Origin: Armatimonadota bacterium
GTDB taxonomy: Bacteria; Armatimonadota; UBA10988
Direction: 5' to 3'
DNA: 35,567 nt
Assembly: GCA_016235455.1 (NCBI GenBank)
Contig: JACRKZ010000038.1
Coordinates: 1 to 35,567 of the forward strand
Shown piece after piece: positions 23,081 through 30,979 of the stretch. Below the pieces are notes generated by a model, which made no database searches, was not told the DNA's origin, and saw nothing but the letters and a program-made list of their open reading frames with translations. Each line of letters begins with the position of its first letter. Position 1 is the first letter of the stretch. Made by a program: the position numbers and the translations under genes.

Positions 23081-24004
23081 GTGAAGCGTGCCATTCTCGT
23101 CGGCCTCGTGGCCGGCACCTTGCTCATGGGGCAGGCCGGCGCCAGGGACTGGAGCAGCCAGTGGAAGTTCGGCGCCGTGCTGGAGCCCGAACTCCGCTTC
23201 AAGGATGGCGCCGAGCCGCGCTTCCTGTGGAAGCGCGTGCGCGGCATCGCGCGCGGCCCGCTCAGCAGCCGGGTCAACGCCTTCATTCAGTTCGACGATG
23301 CACGCAACCGCGTGCGCCTGATGGACGGCCTGATCGACTACAACGCCATCAAGGGCGGCCCGGTCGACCTGACCTTCCGCATCGGCCAGGGCTACCCCGC
23401 CTACGCCGAGGACGGCTGGGCAGCGCCGGTCGGTATCGACTACACCTTCATGTCCGAGCAGCTCAAGCTGCCGTACCGCATGTCGCAGGTGCAGGCCACG
23501 ATCACCGCCAACCGGCGCTACCAGTTCAACGTCGGCATCCTCAACGGCTCGCACTCGCTGCTGGCCGGGCCCAACGACCGGCCCATGTTCCTGCTGGGCT
23601 CGAGCCTCATTGGCCGTTCGGGCACGGCGCACGCGTGGGGCATGACCGGCTTCGATCGCATCGCGGGCGCCGAGTACAAGTCGTGGATGTACGGTCTCGA
23701 ACTCACCAACCTGCACCGCGGCCGACTGTTCGGCGAGGGCGCCTGGATGTCCGCCGACCGCTTCGGCAAGAAGATGAACGGGGTGTACGGCGACATCGGC
23801 TACAAGTTCAACAAGGACGCGCTGGCCTTCATGCGCCTCGAGTGGTGCGACACCGATGTGAAGACGGCGGGCGCCATTCGCCAGCGCTGGTCGCTCTGCG
23901 CCCAGCAGCGGCTCAACCCGTGGATCGTGCTCAAGTGCGACGTGCGCTATGAGCAGGGCACCGGTCACTTCGAGAGCAACAACCAGCTCGACATCCAGTT
24001 CTAG
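23081..24004 (+). CDS. Outer-membrane beta-barrel-like protein 2 (paralog of 1)
   Basis: This 307-residue protein has a signal peptide (MKRAILVGLVAGTLLMGQAGA) and a mature beta-rich, aromatic sequence ending in QLDIQF. It is collinear with its upstream paralog; WKFGAVLEPELRFKDGAEPRFLWKRVRG and GAYGDL/GVYGDI-type strands are conserved in order. GTG at 23081 is the start, with GGAAGGGAGA upstream; a longer open frame from 22877 runs through the upstream gene's end and is not supported. The two genes with their hairpins look like a tandem duplication that has since diverged substantially. Role: probable outer-membrane channel or surface barrel. Confidence 0.77.
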   Translation: MKRAILVGLVAGTLLMGQAGARDWSSQWKFGAVLEPELRFKDGAEPRFLWKRVRGIARGPLSSRVNAFIQFDDARNRVRLMDGLIDYNAIKGGPVDLTFRIGQGYPAYAEDGWAAPVGIDYTFMSEQLKLPYRMSQVQATITANRRYQFNVGILNGSHSLLAGPNDRPMFLLGSSLIGRSGTAHAWGMTGFDRIAGAEYKSWMYGLELTNLHRGRLFGEGAWMSADRFGKKMNGVYGDIGYKFNKDALAFMRLEWCDTDVKTAGAIRQRWSLCAQQRLNPWIVLKCDVRYEQGTGHFESNNQLDIQF

Positions 24005-24015
24005 CCCGGCGGCAC

Positions 24016-24098
24016 GGTCCGCGGGGAGCACACCCCCCCGGTCAGGCGTGGCCCCCCCGGCCGCGCGCCGCTGAGGGCGGTGGTACTCCCCGCGGGCC
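24016..24098 (+). other. Structured GC-rich intergenic element
   Basis: GGTCCGCGGGGAG (24016-24028) pairs over 13 bp, with one G-U, to CTCCCCGCGGGCC (24086-24098). The interior holds two C7 runs (24033-24039 and 24052-24058), each followed by GG. It follows the second barrel gene directly and may act as a terminator or a structured RNA. No T-tract follows. A smaller CCACC/GGTGG hairpin comes just after. Confidence 0.35.
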
Positions 24099-24177
24099 CA
24101 CCGAGGTTGGTGGTGGGGTTGGGCAGTCTGGTTGCAGAGCACCTGATACGGGCTAGCGGCCCGGACTAGGGATCATT

Positions 24178-24612
24178 GTGGCGGACCGCATCGCGCAGGT
24201 ATTGGCTGACCAGATCGAGGCGATTTGCGCCAATGCCAGCGCGCGTCTGACGGGCCGGGCCGAGTTCGCGGGCGATCAGCGCCACCTGGCCGCCGCGCTG
24301 TCGACGTTGGCCGCTGCGCTCATCGATGCCGCGCGCGACGACCAGCCGGAACGACTGTCCGACGCGGCTCTGGCGCTCGGTCGCGACGATGGCGACCCGT
24401 GCCGCGGCTACGGACGCGTGCAACTGCTGCTGGACGTGCTGTGCAGTGAGTCGGTCGAGGCTCTGCGCCGCGTGGTGCTCGGGTCGGAAGGCAAGGAAGC
24501 CTCAGCCCGCCTGCGCGGATTGCTCGGCCCGGCCATGCTGGGTTTGGCCGACCTGTGTCGCCAGACCGACCAAGCCGGCCCGCCCGAGGCGGGTGCGGAG
24601 CGGGGATCTTGA
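24178..24612 (+). CDS. Small helical signalling protein, possibly RsbRD-N-like
   Basis: This 144-residue, apparently all-helical protein (ADRIAQVLADQIEAICANAS; HLAAALSTLAAALIDAARDD; RGYGRVQLLLDVLCSESVEALRRVV) has no signal peptide. The pattern of a short helix, a helical hairpin and a GYxRxQLLLDxxxSE segment recalls the N-terminal helical domain of RsbRD and of some sensor kinases (PF14361-like). Here it would occur as a separate protein. This assignment is tentative. AGGGA five bases before the GTG supports the start. A receiver gene begins 13 bases downstream, followed by a kinase and an NtrC-type regulator, so a signalling role is likely. Confidence 0.65.
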   Translation: MADRIAQVLADQIEAICANASARLTGRAEFAGDQRHLAAALSTLAAALIDAARDDQPERLSDAALALGRDDGDPCRGYGRVQLLLDVLCSESVEALRRVVLGSEGKEASARLRGLLGPAMLGLADLCRQTDQAGPPEAGAERGS

Positions 24613-24625
24613 GGCAAGCGCCGCG

Positions 24626-25006
24626 ATGGCCGACGGACGAGTCCTAGTCGTCGACGACGAGCCCGACCACGGCTTGACCGTGCGAGCCATTCTCGCGCGC
24701 GATGCCGTGGCGGTCGATTTCGCGGCCAGCCCCGAGGACGCCCTGGCCCAGGCCTGCCAGCAGACCTACGACGTGGCCATCCTCGACCTGCGCATGCCCG
24801 GCCGCGACGGCCTGTCACTGATGCACGCACTGCGTCGCGGCCAGCCCAGCCTGCGCGTGATCATCCTCACCGCCTATCCCAGCCCGACCACCTGCCGCAC
24901 CGCGCTGACCGAGGGTGCGTCGGCCTATCTGGAGAAGCCTTGCGCCCCCGAGGCGCTGCGCGCCATGGTGGCGTCACTGCTGGCCCAATCGTCCAAGTCG
25001 CCGTAA
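24626..25006 (+). CDS. Single-domain response regulator (receiver only)
   Basis: This 126-residue CheY-like receiver has VVDDEPD (residues 8-14), phospho-acceptor Asp54 in AILDLRMPGRDG, Thr in ILTAYPS (about 80-86) and Lys104 in YLEKPCAPE. No output domain is present. GAGG about 11 bases before the ATG is a modest ribosome site. It is co-directional with the helical protein gene (13-base gap) and with the kinase gene that begins 79 bases later. It could be a phospho-sink or relay for the kinase at 25086 or for the NtrC-like protein at 26469. Confidence 0.88.
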   Translation: MADGRVLVVDDEPDHGLTVRAILARDAVAVDFAASPEDALAQACQQTYDVAILDLRMPGRDGLSLMHALRRGQPSLRVIILTAYPSPTTCRTALTEGASAYLEKPCAPEALRAMVASLLAQSSKSP

Positions 25007-25025
25007 CGCCGACCCCGGCACGCGC

Positions 25026-25031
25026 TACAAT
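25026..25031 (+). promoter_or_regulatory. -10-like TACAAT upstream of the kinase gene
   Basis: CGCGCTACAATGG gives a good -10 hexamer about 55 bases before the kinase ATG. No recognisable -35 box lies at 16-18 bases. It suggests the kinase can be transcribed separately from the receiver. Confidence 0.35.
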
Positions 25032-25085
25032 GGCACTGGCGCAGCCGGCCGCCGGCACCGTGCCGCCGACGCACCAGGATGGACC

Positions 25086-26366
25086 ATGGAGAGTCGTTTG
25101 CCAACCAGCCGCCTCAAGCCGCTGCCGGGCATGCCCCGCGCCACCGGCGAGCACCCTGACCTGCGCGACGTGGGTCAGGCGCTAGGCGAGTTGCGGCTGC
25201 TCCAGCAGCTCAATCAGGCCATCATCGCCAACCTGCCCAGCGGCATCGCCGTACTCGACCAGGATGGCCGCCTGCTCTACTTCAACGGCACTTTCGGCCG
25301 CATGTGGGACCTCGACCTGGCCGCGCTGGGCAAGCACTTGGCCGAGGTGGCCGGCGACGGCCCGCTATCGCGCATCAACTGGCGCGGCGAGGTGGCCCGA
25401 CTGATCGAAGGTGGCCAGGCGCTGCCCGGCAACCTGCTCGAGGCCGGCGAACGGCCCTCGCGCCGCGTCATCCGCTACGGCCTGTTCTCGCTGCCGCCCA
25501 CCGACTTCGACCTGCCGCGCCGGCTGGTCGGCGACGAGTTCTGCCTGGGCTTCCTGTCGCAGCACGAGTGCATCGGCGACTGCCAGGAGTGCTGCGCGCA
25601 TACCGCCACCTGGCAAGGCGACCACGCGCTGCTGCTGGTGGAAGACATCACCGACCAGCGCCAGCTGGAAGCGCAACTCACCCAGAGCGAGAAGCTCGCG
25701 GCGCTCGGCCAGCTCTCGGCCGGCGTGGCCCACGAGATCCGCAACCCGCTGTCGGCCATCTACAACGCGGCCTTCTACATCGCCGACGTGCTGTCCGACG
25801 AAGAGCCCGACGTCGGCGAGTTGCAGGAGTACGTGGCGCTCATCCAGCGCAATGTCGACCGCGCCCAGCGCACGGTGACCAACATCCTCAACTTCGCGCG
25901 GCCCAGCGGGCCGGACCGCACGACCGCCGACCTGAGCGACCTGGTGGAGCAGACGCTAGCCATCCTGGACAAGGCCCTGGTCGACCAGGGCGTGGCGCTC
26001 GAACGGCACCTGCGGAGCGGTGTGATGGTGCGTTGCCGGCCCGAGACGGTCAAGCAGGCACTGCTCAACCTGATCGTCAATGCGCTGCAGGCCATGCCCG
26101 AAGGCGGCACGCTGATCGTCGCCACGGCGCGCGAGGATGGCGATTTTCCGTCGGTGCTGGTCACCGACACCGGCTCGGGCATCGCCGCGGGCGACTTGAG
26201 CCGCATCTTCAACCCCTTCTACTCGACCAAGCCCGCCGGCCAGGGCACCGGGCTGGGCCTGAGCATCGCGCGCCAGGCCATCGAAGCCGATGGCGGCCGG
26301 CTCGATGTGGCCAGCGAGCTCGGCCGGGGCACGACGTTCGAGATGGCCCTGCCCGCTGCGCACTGA
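25086..26366 (+). CDS. NtrB-like PAS sensor histidine kinase with a cysteine cluster
   Basis: This 426-residue protein is cytoplasmic, with no membrane helix. A PAS-like domain (about 45-190, LPSGIAVLDQDGRLLYFNGTFGRMW) carries Cys153 and a cluster Cys162, Cys166, Cys169 and Cys170 with His160 and His172. The kinase core follows: His216 in SAGVAHEIRNPLSAIYNA, NALQAMPEGG, DTGSGIAAGDLSRIFNPFYSTK and GTGLGLSIARQAI. This is the NtrB/AtoS architecture that phosphorylates sigma-54-type activators, and such a gene lies 102 bases downstream. The Cys cluster suggests metal or redox sensing. The start at ATG 25086 is supported by AGGA six bases upstream; the longer frame from 24915 overlaps the receiver gene. 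Confidence 0.92.
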   Translation: MESRLPTSRLKPLPGMPRATGEHPDLRDVGQALGELRLLQQLNQAIIANLPSGIAVLDQDGRLLYFNGTFGRMWDLDLAALGKHLAEVAGDGPLSRINWRGEVARLIEGGQALPGNLLEAGERPSRRVIRYGLFSLPPTDFDLPRRLVGDEFCLGFLSQHECIGDCQECCAHTATWQGDHALLLVEDITDQRQLEAQLTQSEKLAALGQLSAGVAHEIRNPLSAIYNAAFYIADVLSDEEPDVGELQEYVALIQRNVDRAQRTVTNILNFARPSGPDRTTADLSDLVEQTLAILDKALVDQGVALERHLRSGVMVRCRPETVKQALLNLIVNALQAMPEGGTLIVATAREDGDFPSVLVTDTGSGIAAGDLSRIFNPFYSTKPAGQGTGLGLSIARQAIEADGGRLDVASELGRGTTFEMALPAAH

Positions 26367-26369
26367 CCC

Positions 26370-26430
26370 GGAAGCGCGGACCTCCAGGTCCGCATGCCCC
26401 GCGCGGGCCGACCTGGAGGTCCACGCTCCC
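26370..26430. repeat. REP-like long palindrome between the kinase and NtrC-like genes
   Basis: GGACCTCCAGGTC (26378-26390) and its exact complement (26410-26422) are flanked by near-complementary GGAAGCG and CGCTCCC. The whole element is about 61 bases with a Cys/Gly-neutral GC-rich centre (ATGCCCCGCGCGGG). Each arm is itself nearly palindromic. This looks like a mobile intergenic palindrome of REP or small MITE type, placed directly after the kinase stop. Confidence 0.5.
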
Positions 26431-26442
26431 AGAGATCTGGTT

Positions 26443-26448
26443 TAGAAT
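26443..26448 (+). promoter_or_regulatory. -10-like TAGAAT of the NtrC-like gene
   Basis: TTTAGAATGG lies 20 bases before the ATG, with the ribosome site GAGGAG at 26457-26462 between them. A start near 26455 would give a very short leader. No clear -35 box was seen; the palindrome lies immediately upstream. Confidence 0.33.
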
Positions 26449-26468
26449 GGAGCCGCGAGGAGCCTTTC

Positions 26469-27824
26469 ATGCCGACGCCGAGGCGCCGCGTCCTGCTGGT
26501 GGACGACGACGAGGACATCCGCATCACGATGCGCGCCGTGCTCAAACGCGCGGGCTACAACGTCACCGCCGTGAGCAACGGCGAGGCGGCGTTGGAGGCC
26601 GAGCGTGAGCACCGCGTGCCCGTGGTCATCACCGACCTGAAGATGCCCGGCATGTCCGGCGACGAGCTGATCGGCCGCATGCGCGAGGAGTTCCCCGAGA
26701 CCTCCATCGTCGTCATGACCGGCTACGGCAACGTCGGCCATGCCGTGGACATGATGCACAACGGCGTGGCCGACTACCTGACCAAGCCCGTCAACCCCGA
26801 CGAGCTGGTCTTCCGGCTCGAGCGCATCTTCTCCGCGCGCCACTTGGCCACGGAGAACGAGGCGCTGCGCGAGCAGGTGCAGACCACCGGCAAGGGGCGC
26901 GAGATCCTGGGCCAGAGCCCGGAGATCAAGCGGGTCATGGACCTCATCGACAAGGTCGCGGACACCGACGCCACGGTGCTCATCACCGGCGAGAGCGGCG
27001 TGGGCAAAGAGCTCGTGGCCCAGGCCATCCACGAACGCAGCCGGCGCACCGGCGCGCCGTTCGTCAAAGTGTCCTGCGCGGCGCTGCCCGAGACGCTGCT
27101 CGAGGTCGAGCTGTTCGGCGCCGAGGAAGGCGCCTACACCGACGCGCGCCGGCAGCGCATCGGCCGCTTCGAGCTGGCCTCCAGCGGCACGCTGTTCCTC
27201 GACGAGATTGGCGATGTCTCGCCCGGCGTGCAGATCAAGCTGCTGCGCGTGCTTCAGGAGCGCGAGTTCGAGCGGGTTGGCGGCAACGAGACCATCGCGG
27301 TCGATGTGCGCCTGATCTCCGCGACCAACCAGGACCTGCGCGACCCGAGCCATGTGCCGCCGTTCCGCGAGGACCTGTACTACCGGCTCAACGTGATCAA
27401 CATCCATGTGCCGCCGCTGCGCGACCGGCAGGGCGATATCGCGGCCTTGGCCGAGATGTTCCTCAAGCGCTCGGCGCGCGAGATGAGCCGCGGTGTCAAG
27501 CGCATCGCGCCACCGGCCATGCGCCGGCTGAGTGAGTACACGTGGCCGGGCAACGTGCGCGAGCTCGAGAACGCCATCGAGCGGGCCGTGGTGCTGGCTG
27601 ACGGCGATCTGCTCGACCTGGCCGACTTCGACTTCCTGGAGCCCGCGCGTGGCGCGGCCCGCTCCGAAGGGCCGGAGGACGAGACGCTGGAAGCCATGGA
27701 GCGCGCACACATTCGGCGTCTGCTGGCGGCGTGCGGCGGCAATCGCACGCAGGCGGCGGAGCGGCTGGGCATCCATCGCGAGACGCTGTACAACAAGATC
27801 CGGCGGTATGGGCTGGAGGATTAG
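26469..27824 (+). CDS. NtrC-family transcriptional activator with altered GAFTGA loop
   Basis: This 451-residue protein has three domains. The receiver (3-120) has VDDDED, phospho-Asp56 in ITDLKMPG and Lys106. The AAA+ domain (about 147-370) has Walker A GESGVGKE (174-181), Walker B FLDEIGD (243-249), and the arginine-finger region [22 protein letters not shown]. The Fis-type helix-turn-helix at the C-terminus is [26 protein letters not shown]. The sigma-54 contact loop, normally GAFTGA, reads GAYTDA (221-226). The kinase at 25086 is the likely partner. GAGGAG six bases before ATG 26469 fixes the start. Its stop overlaps the converging protease gene by 4 nt. Confidence 0.93.
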   Translation: MPTPRRRVLLVDDDEDIRITMRAVLKRAGYNVTAVSNGEAALEAEREHRVPVVITDLKMPGMSGDELIGRMREEFPETSIVVMTGYGNVGHAVDMMHNGVADYLTKPVNPDELVFRLERIFSARHLATENEALREQVQTTGKGREILGQSPEIKRVMDLIDKVADTDATVLITGESGVGKELVAQAIHERSRRTGAPFVKVSCAALPETLLEVELFGAEEGAYTDARRQRIGRFELASSGTLFLDEIGDVSPGVQIKLLRVLQEREFERVGGNETIAVDVRLISATNQDLRDPSHVPPFREDLYYRLNVINIHVPPLRDRQGDIAALAEMFLKRSAREMSRGVKRIAPPAMRRLSEYTWPGNVRELENAIERAVVLADGDLLDLADFDFLEPARGAARSEGPEDETLEAMERAHIRRLLAACGGNRTQAAERLGIHRETLYNKIRRYGLED

Positions 27825-28582
27825 GGCGTCGCGGTTGCGCTGGCGGTCTCGGTCCGGCGGACGGCCAGGCGCAGCCCCACCGCCATCAGAAGCACCGATG
27901 CAGCCGCGATGAGCAGCGCCCAGACCACCTGGGGGATGAGCGTCAGCTGGGCCAGCCGCAGCGTGTCGGGCACCAGTTGCTTCCCGCCGATCAGTGCCGA
28001 GGAGGCAACCAGGTAGTCCAGGCGCTGGAAGACGCTGATGCAGGCTTGGACGCCGAGGAACTGCAGCGCGAACGCCGCCGAGCCAACTCGCCCTCTACGC
28101 GCAACGAACAGCAGCGCCATGCCGGCCAGGGCGATGCCGATGAAGCCGACGACGCCGCGGACCCAGACGACGGCCGATACCACCATCGTCAAGCCCAACG
28201 CGCCAAGACCGACGCGGGCCAGGCCGCGGTACCGCGATACCGCGATGAGCACGGCGCCTACCAGCGCCGGGCCCAGTGGTCCGCTGGCCGTGATGATCAC
28301 GCTGTCGAGCCGCGACGGCTGACCCACGTAGTGAGCCAGCCCCGAGCCGTTGGCGTAGACGACGATGTACTTGACCCACTGCCCGCAGCCCACCGCCGCC
28401 ACGGCGTGCCCCATCTCGTGGTACCACGTCGAGAGGAGAGTGAACGGGTACAGCGCCAGACCACCCCAGGACGTCTGCCAGATGCCGACCGTGGCGATCG
28501 CCGAGGCCACCAGGCCGAGCACCACGCGCCACGAAAGCGCACCCGCGCCGCGCTCGCTGTCCGTCGCGCCCTGCCTGGCCAT
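27821..28582 (-). CDS. M50-type membrane metalloprotease-like protein
   Basis: This 253-residue inner-membrane protein has about six hydrophobic helices. HEMGH (His55, Glu56, His59) at the end of the first helical pair is the HExxH zinc motif. The later [11 protein letters not shown] resembles the conserved NPG-like segment of M50B-like proteins (PF13398). Such proteins are intramembrane site-2-protease relatives, but many small ones are uncharacterised. GAGGAGGG six bases before the ATG gives a strong start. It is the last gene of the metallophosphoesterase-FolC-URO-D group, 32 bases after the URO-D stop, and its end overlaps the NtrC-like gene in a convergent TTAG. Confidence 0.85.
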   Translation of the reverse strand: MARQGATDSERGAGALSWRVVLGLVASAIATVGIWQTSWGGLALYPFTLLSTWYHEMGHAVAAVGCGQWVKYIVVYANGSGLAHYVGQPSRLDSVIITASGPLGPALVGAVLIAVSRYRGLARVGLGALGLTMVVSAVVWVRGVVGFIGIALAGMALLFVARRGRVGSAAFALQFLGVQACISVFQRLDYLVASSALIGGKQLVPDTLRLAQLTLIPQVVWALLIAAASVLLMAVGLRLAVRRTETASATATP

Positions 28583-28614
28583 GCCCAGCCCTCCTCGTGC
28601 GCCGTTCCGACGAC

Positions 28615-29634
28615 TCAGCCCGCGGACCGGTACCCCGGCTGCCCCTGCAACTCGTCGATGAACGCCAGCATGTTGGCCAGCGACACATCGCCCTCCACCG
28701 CGTGCGCCGGCGCGAAGATGTAGCCGCCATCGGCGCCGGCGGCCAGCAGCCGGCGCGTCTCATGCCGTACGTCGTCGGTGCTGCCGTGCGGCAGCGTGCG
28801 CTGGGTGGACAGGCCGCCATGGAAGCTCAGCCGCCCGCGATACTGCGCCATGAGCGCGAAGACGTCCATGACTTCGGGCTGGAACGGGTTGAAGCAGTTG
28901 AGCCCAGCGTCCACCAGGTCATCGAACAGTTCATCGACATCGCCGCACGAGTGGATGAAGACCAGCTTGCCGGCCTGGCGCACGCGGCCGTACATGCGCT
29001 TCAGGCTGGGCAGGATGAACTCGCGCCAAGTGGCTGGGGACATCTGCAGGCCCTGCTGTTGACCCCAGTCATCGCCGAAGTAGACCGCGTCGATGTCGTA
29101 AGTCAGCGCGCGCTCCACCTGCGCCAGGTTGTAGTCGCAGATGGCGTCCATCAGCGCATGGACGAACTGGGGATGGAGGATGAAGTCCATCATCAGGTTC
29201 TCCATGCCGCGCAGCGTCCAGGCGCGCTCATAGAGCGAGAAGCCGATGGAGAAGACGCGGAACCCATCGCCGTAGCGCGCCAGACGGTCGGGGATGTCGG
29301 CGTAGAAGCGATCATCGCACGGGTCAGGCAAGCTCAGGCCAGCCAGCGTCGGCTCGGGCAGCACGCAGCCCTCGACGACGCCGATGTCGGCGTCGACACT
29401 GCGGTCCCAGACCACCCCGAACACGTCACGGTAGCGCTGGCGGCCGATGTGCTCGAAGAAGCCGATGCCGTTGCCCAGCCCGCACAGGTGGTTGTCGAGC
29501 ACGCGGTCAAGGTCACCCTCGCCATAGTGCTCGCGCAGCGTCTGCGCCGCCTCGTGGGTGAACCCGCACGACCACGGCACATACGGCGGGCGCTCGCCCG
29601 ACATCGCCATCCGCACGACCTCGCGCTTGGTCAT
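28615..29634 (-). CDS. URO-D superfamily protein lacking the third Zn cysteine
   Basis: This 339-residue protein has the URO-D family layout (TKREVVRMAMSGERPPYVPWS at the start; DAVYFGDDWGQQQGLQMSP in the middle). His228 and Cys230 in FIHSCGD match two zinc ligands of methyltransferase-type members, but the third position reads GGLSTQ (Leu275) instead of the GGCDTQ seen in the paralog at 13208. It is therefore probably not a standard Zn-dependent methyltransferase; family members of this kind in Planctomycetes and Armatimonadota have no settled function. The start is ATG 29634, seven bases after GGAGG; a GTG one codon earlier is less well spaced. It follows FolC by 31 bases. Confidence 0.85.
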   Translation of the reverse strand: MTKREVVRMAMSGERPPYVPWSCGFTHEAAQTLREHYGEGDLDRVLDNHLCGLGNGIGFFEHIGRQRYRDVFGVVWDRSVDADIGVVEGCVLPEPTLAGLSLPDPCDDRFYADIPDRLARYGDGFRVFSIGFSLYERAWTLRGMENLMMDFILHPQFVHALMDAICDYNLAQVERALTYDIDAVYFGDDWGQQQGLQMSPATWREFILPSLKRMYGRVRQAGKLVFIHSCGDVDELFDDLVDAGLNCFNPFQPEVMDVFALMAQYRGRLSFHGGLSTQRTLPHGSTDDVRHETRRLLAAGADGGYIFAPAHAVEGDVSLANMLAFIDELQGQPGYRSAG

Positions 29635-29665
29635 CACATCGCCTCCGAAGTCTGATGTAGGGCCT

Positions 29666-30979
29666 TCAGCCCTCGGCCAGGATTGCGCCTACAAGGTACA
29701 GCGATCCGGTGACGCACACCAGATCATCCGCGTCGGCTCGCGCCACGGCGCTGCGTAGCGCATGGGCCGGATCATCGGCGACGATCACCTCCCGCGCATG
29801 GGGCCGCGCCACCTCGGCCAGGTCCGCCGCGCGCATGGCGCGCTGGTTGCCCGGCACGCCGGTGACGAAGACCGCCGCGGCGCCCGGCGCCAGTTCGGCG
29901 CACAGGCCGGCGGTGTTCTTGTCGCGCGCGCTACCCAGCACGAGCCACAGCCGGCGATGCGGAAACAGCGCCAGCGCCTCGCGCAGGCGCGCGGCCGAAT
30001 CGGGCGTGTGCGCACCGTCGAGTACCACCCACGGGCGACGGGCGACAACCTGCAGCCGGCCTGGCCAACGCACCTTGGCCAGCCCGGCCGCCAGCGTGCC
30101 GCGGGTGACCACACCGGTCTGCGCCAGCACGGTGCGCGCCACGGCGGCGTTGATGATCTGATGTGCGCCCAGCAGCGGCAGCGTCACCTCGACCTCGCCG
30201 CCGGCCCACTCCACCGCCAACCGCTGACCTACGCGGCCGTCGGCCAGCTCCACGAACTCGCCACCCGGCACGGCCCGCACGCCTTCGGCGGCCAGCAGCG
30301 GCGCGCCACGCTCGGCAGCCACACGCGCCAGCACCGCGGCGGCCTCGGGCTGCTGCGGCGCACTGACCACGGGCACGCCGGGCTTGATGATGCCGGCCTT
30401 CTCGCCGGCGATGAGCGCCAGCGTGTCGCCTAGGAACTGCGTGTGCTCCAGGCACAACGTGGTGATGGCGCAGACCGCCGGCGCCACGACATTGGTGGCA
30501 TCGAGCCGGCCGCCGAGGCCGACCTCGATCACCGGCCAGGCGACCTGCTGCTCGGCGAACCAGCAGAAGCCCAGCGCCGTGAGCAGGTCGAAGTAGCTCA
30601 GCTCATCGCCCCAGCCCTCGGCCTCGTAAGCGGCAGCCGCGGTCTGCAGTCGCTGGGCGACGATGCGCGCGAAGTCGGTCTCCGAGATGGGCTGACCATC
30701 CACCTGAATGCGTTCGCGCCGCGAGGTCAGGTCGGGCGAGGTGTAGAGACCGGTGCGCAGCCCAGCGGCGCGCAGCACGCTCTCGACCATGGCGGCCACG
30801 GAGCCCTTGCCCTTGCTGCCGGCGATGTGCACCACCCGACCACCGCGCTGGGGGTCGCCGAGCAGTTGGCAGAGCCGTTCGACTCGCTCCAGCTTGATGC
30901 TGGTCCAAGCGGCGGGATCCATCTTGCGTTCGAGGTTGGCGCGCCCATCGAGCCAGGCCGCGGCCTCGGCGTAGGTCAT
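29666..30979 (-). CDS. folC: FolC, dihydrofolate/folylpolyglutamate synthase
   Basis: This 437-residue ligase of the Mur family adds Glu to dihydropteroate or folates with ATP in the cytoplasm. The P-loop is GSKGKGS (54-60), followed by VIEVGLGGRLDATN, then LEHTQFLGDTLALIAGEKAGIIKPG, and LDGAHTPDSA in the C-terminal domain with SARDKNTAGL. These match FolC throughout, with a Thr replacing the usual Asn in DGAHNP. The ATG at 30979 overlaps the stop of the metallophosphoesterase gene by one base (TGATG), so translation is probably coupled. No separate ribosome site is needed. A longer open frame reaching 31300 runs through that upstream gene and is not used. Confidence 0.92.
   Translation of the reverse strand: MTYAEAAAWLDGRANLERKMDPAAWTSIKLERVERLCQLLGDPQRGGRVVHIAGSKGKGSVAAMVESVLRAAGLRTGLYTSPDLTSRRERIQVDGQPISETDFARIVAQRLQTAAAAYEAEGWGDELSYFDLLTALGFCWFAEQQVAWPVIEVGLGGRLDATNVVAPAVCAITTLCLEHTQFLGDTLALIAGEKAGIIKPGVPVVSAPQQPEAAAVLARVAAERGAPLLAAEGVRAVPGGEFVELADGRVGQRLAVEWAGGEVEVTLPLLGAHQIINAAVARTVLAQTGVVTRGTLAAGLAKVRWPGRLQVVARRPWVVLDGAHTPDSAARLREALALFPHRRLWLVLGSARDKNTAGLCAELAPGAAAVFVTGVPGNQRAMRAADLAEVARPHAREVIVADDPAHALRSAVARADADDLVCVTGSLYLVGAILAEG

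Noticed and set aside
26442..27776. 444-residue minus-strand frame opposite the NtrC-like gene
   Set aside because: It is an antisense shadow; the plus strand carries the complete receiver, AAA+ and HTH motifs.
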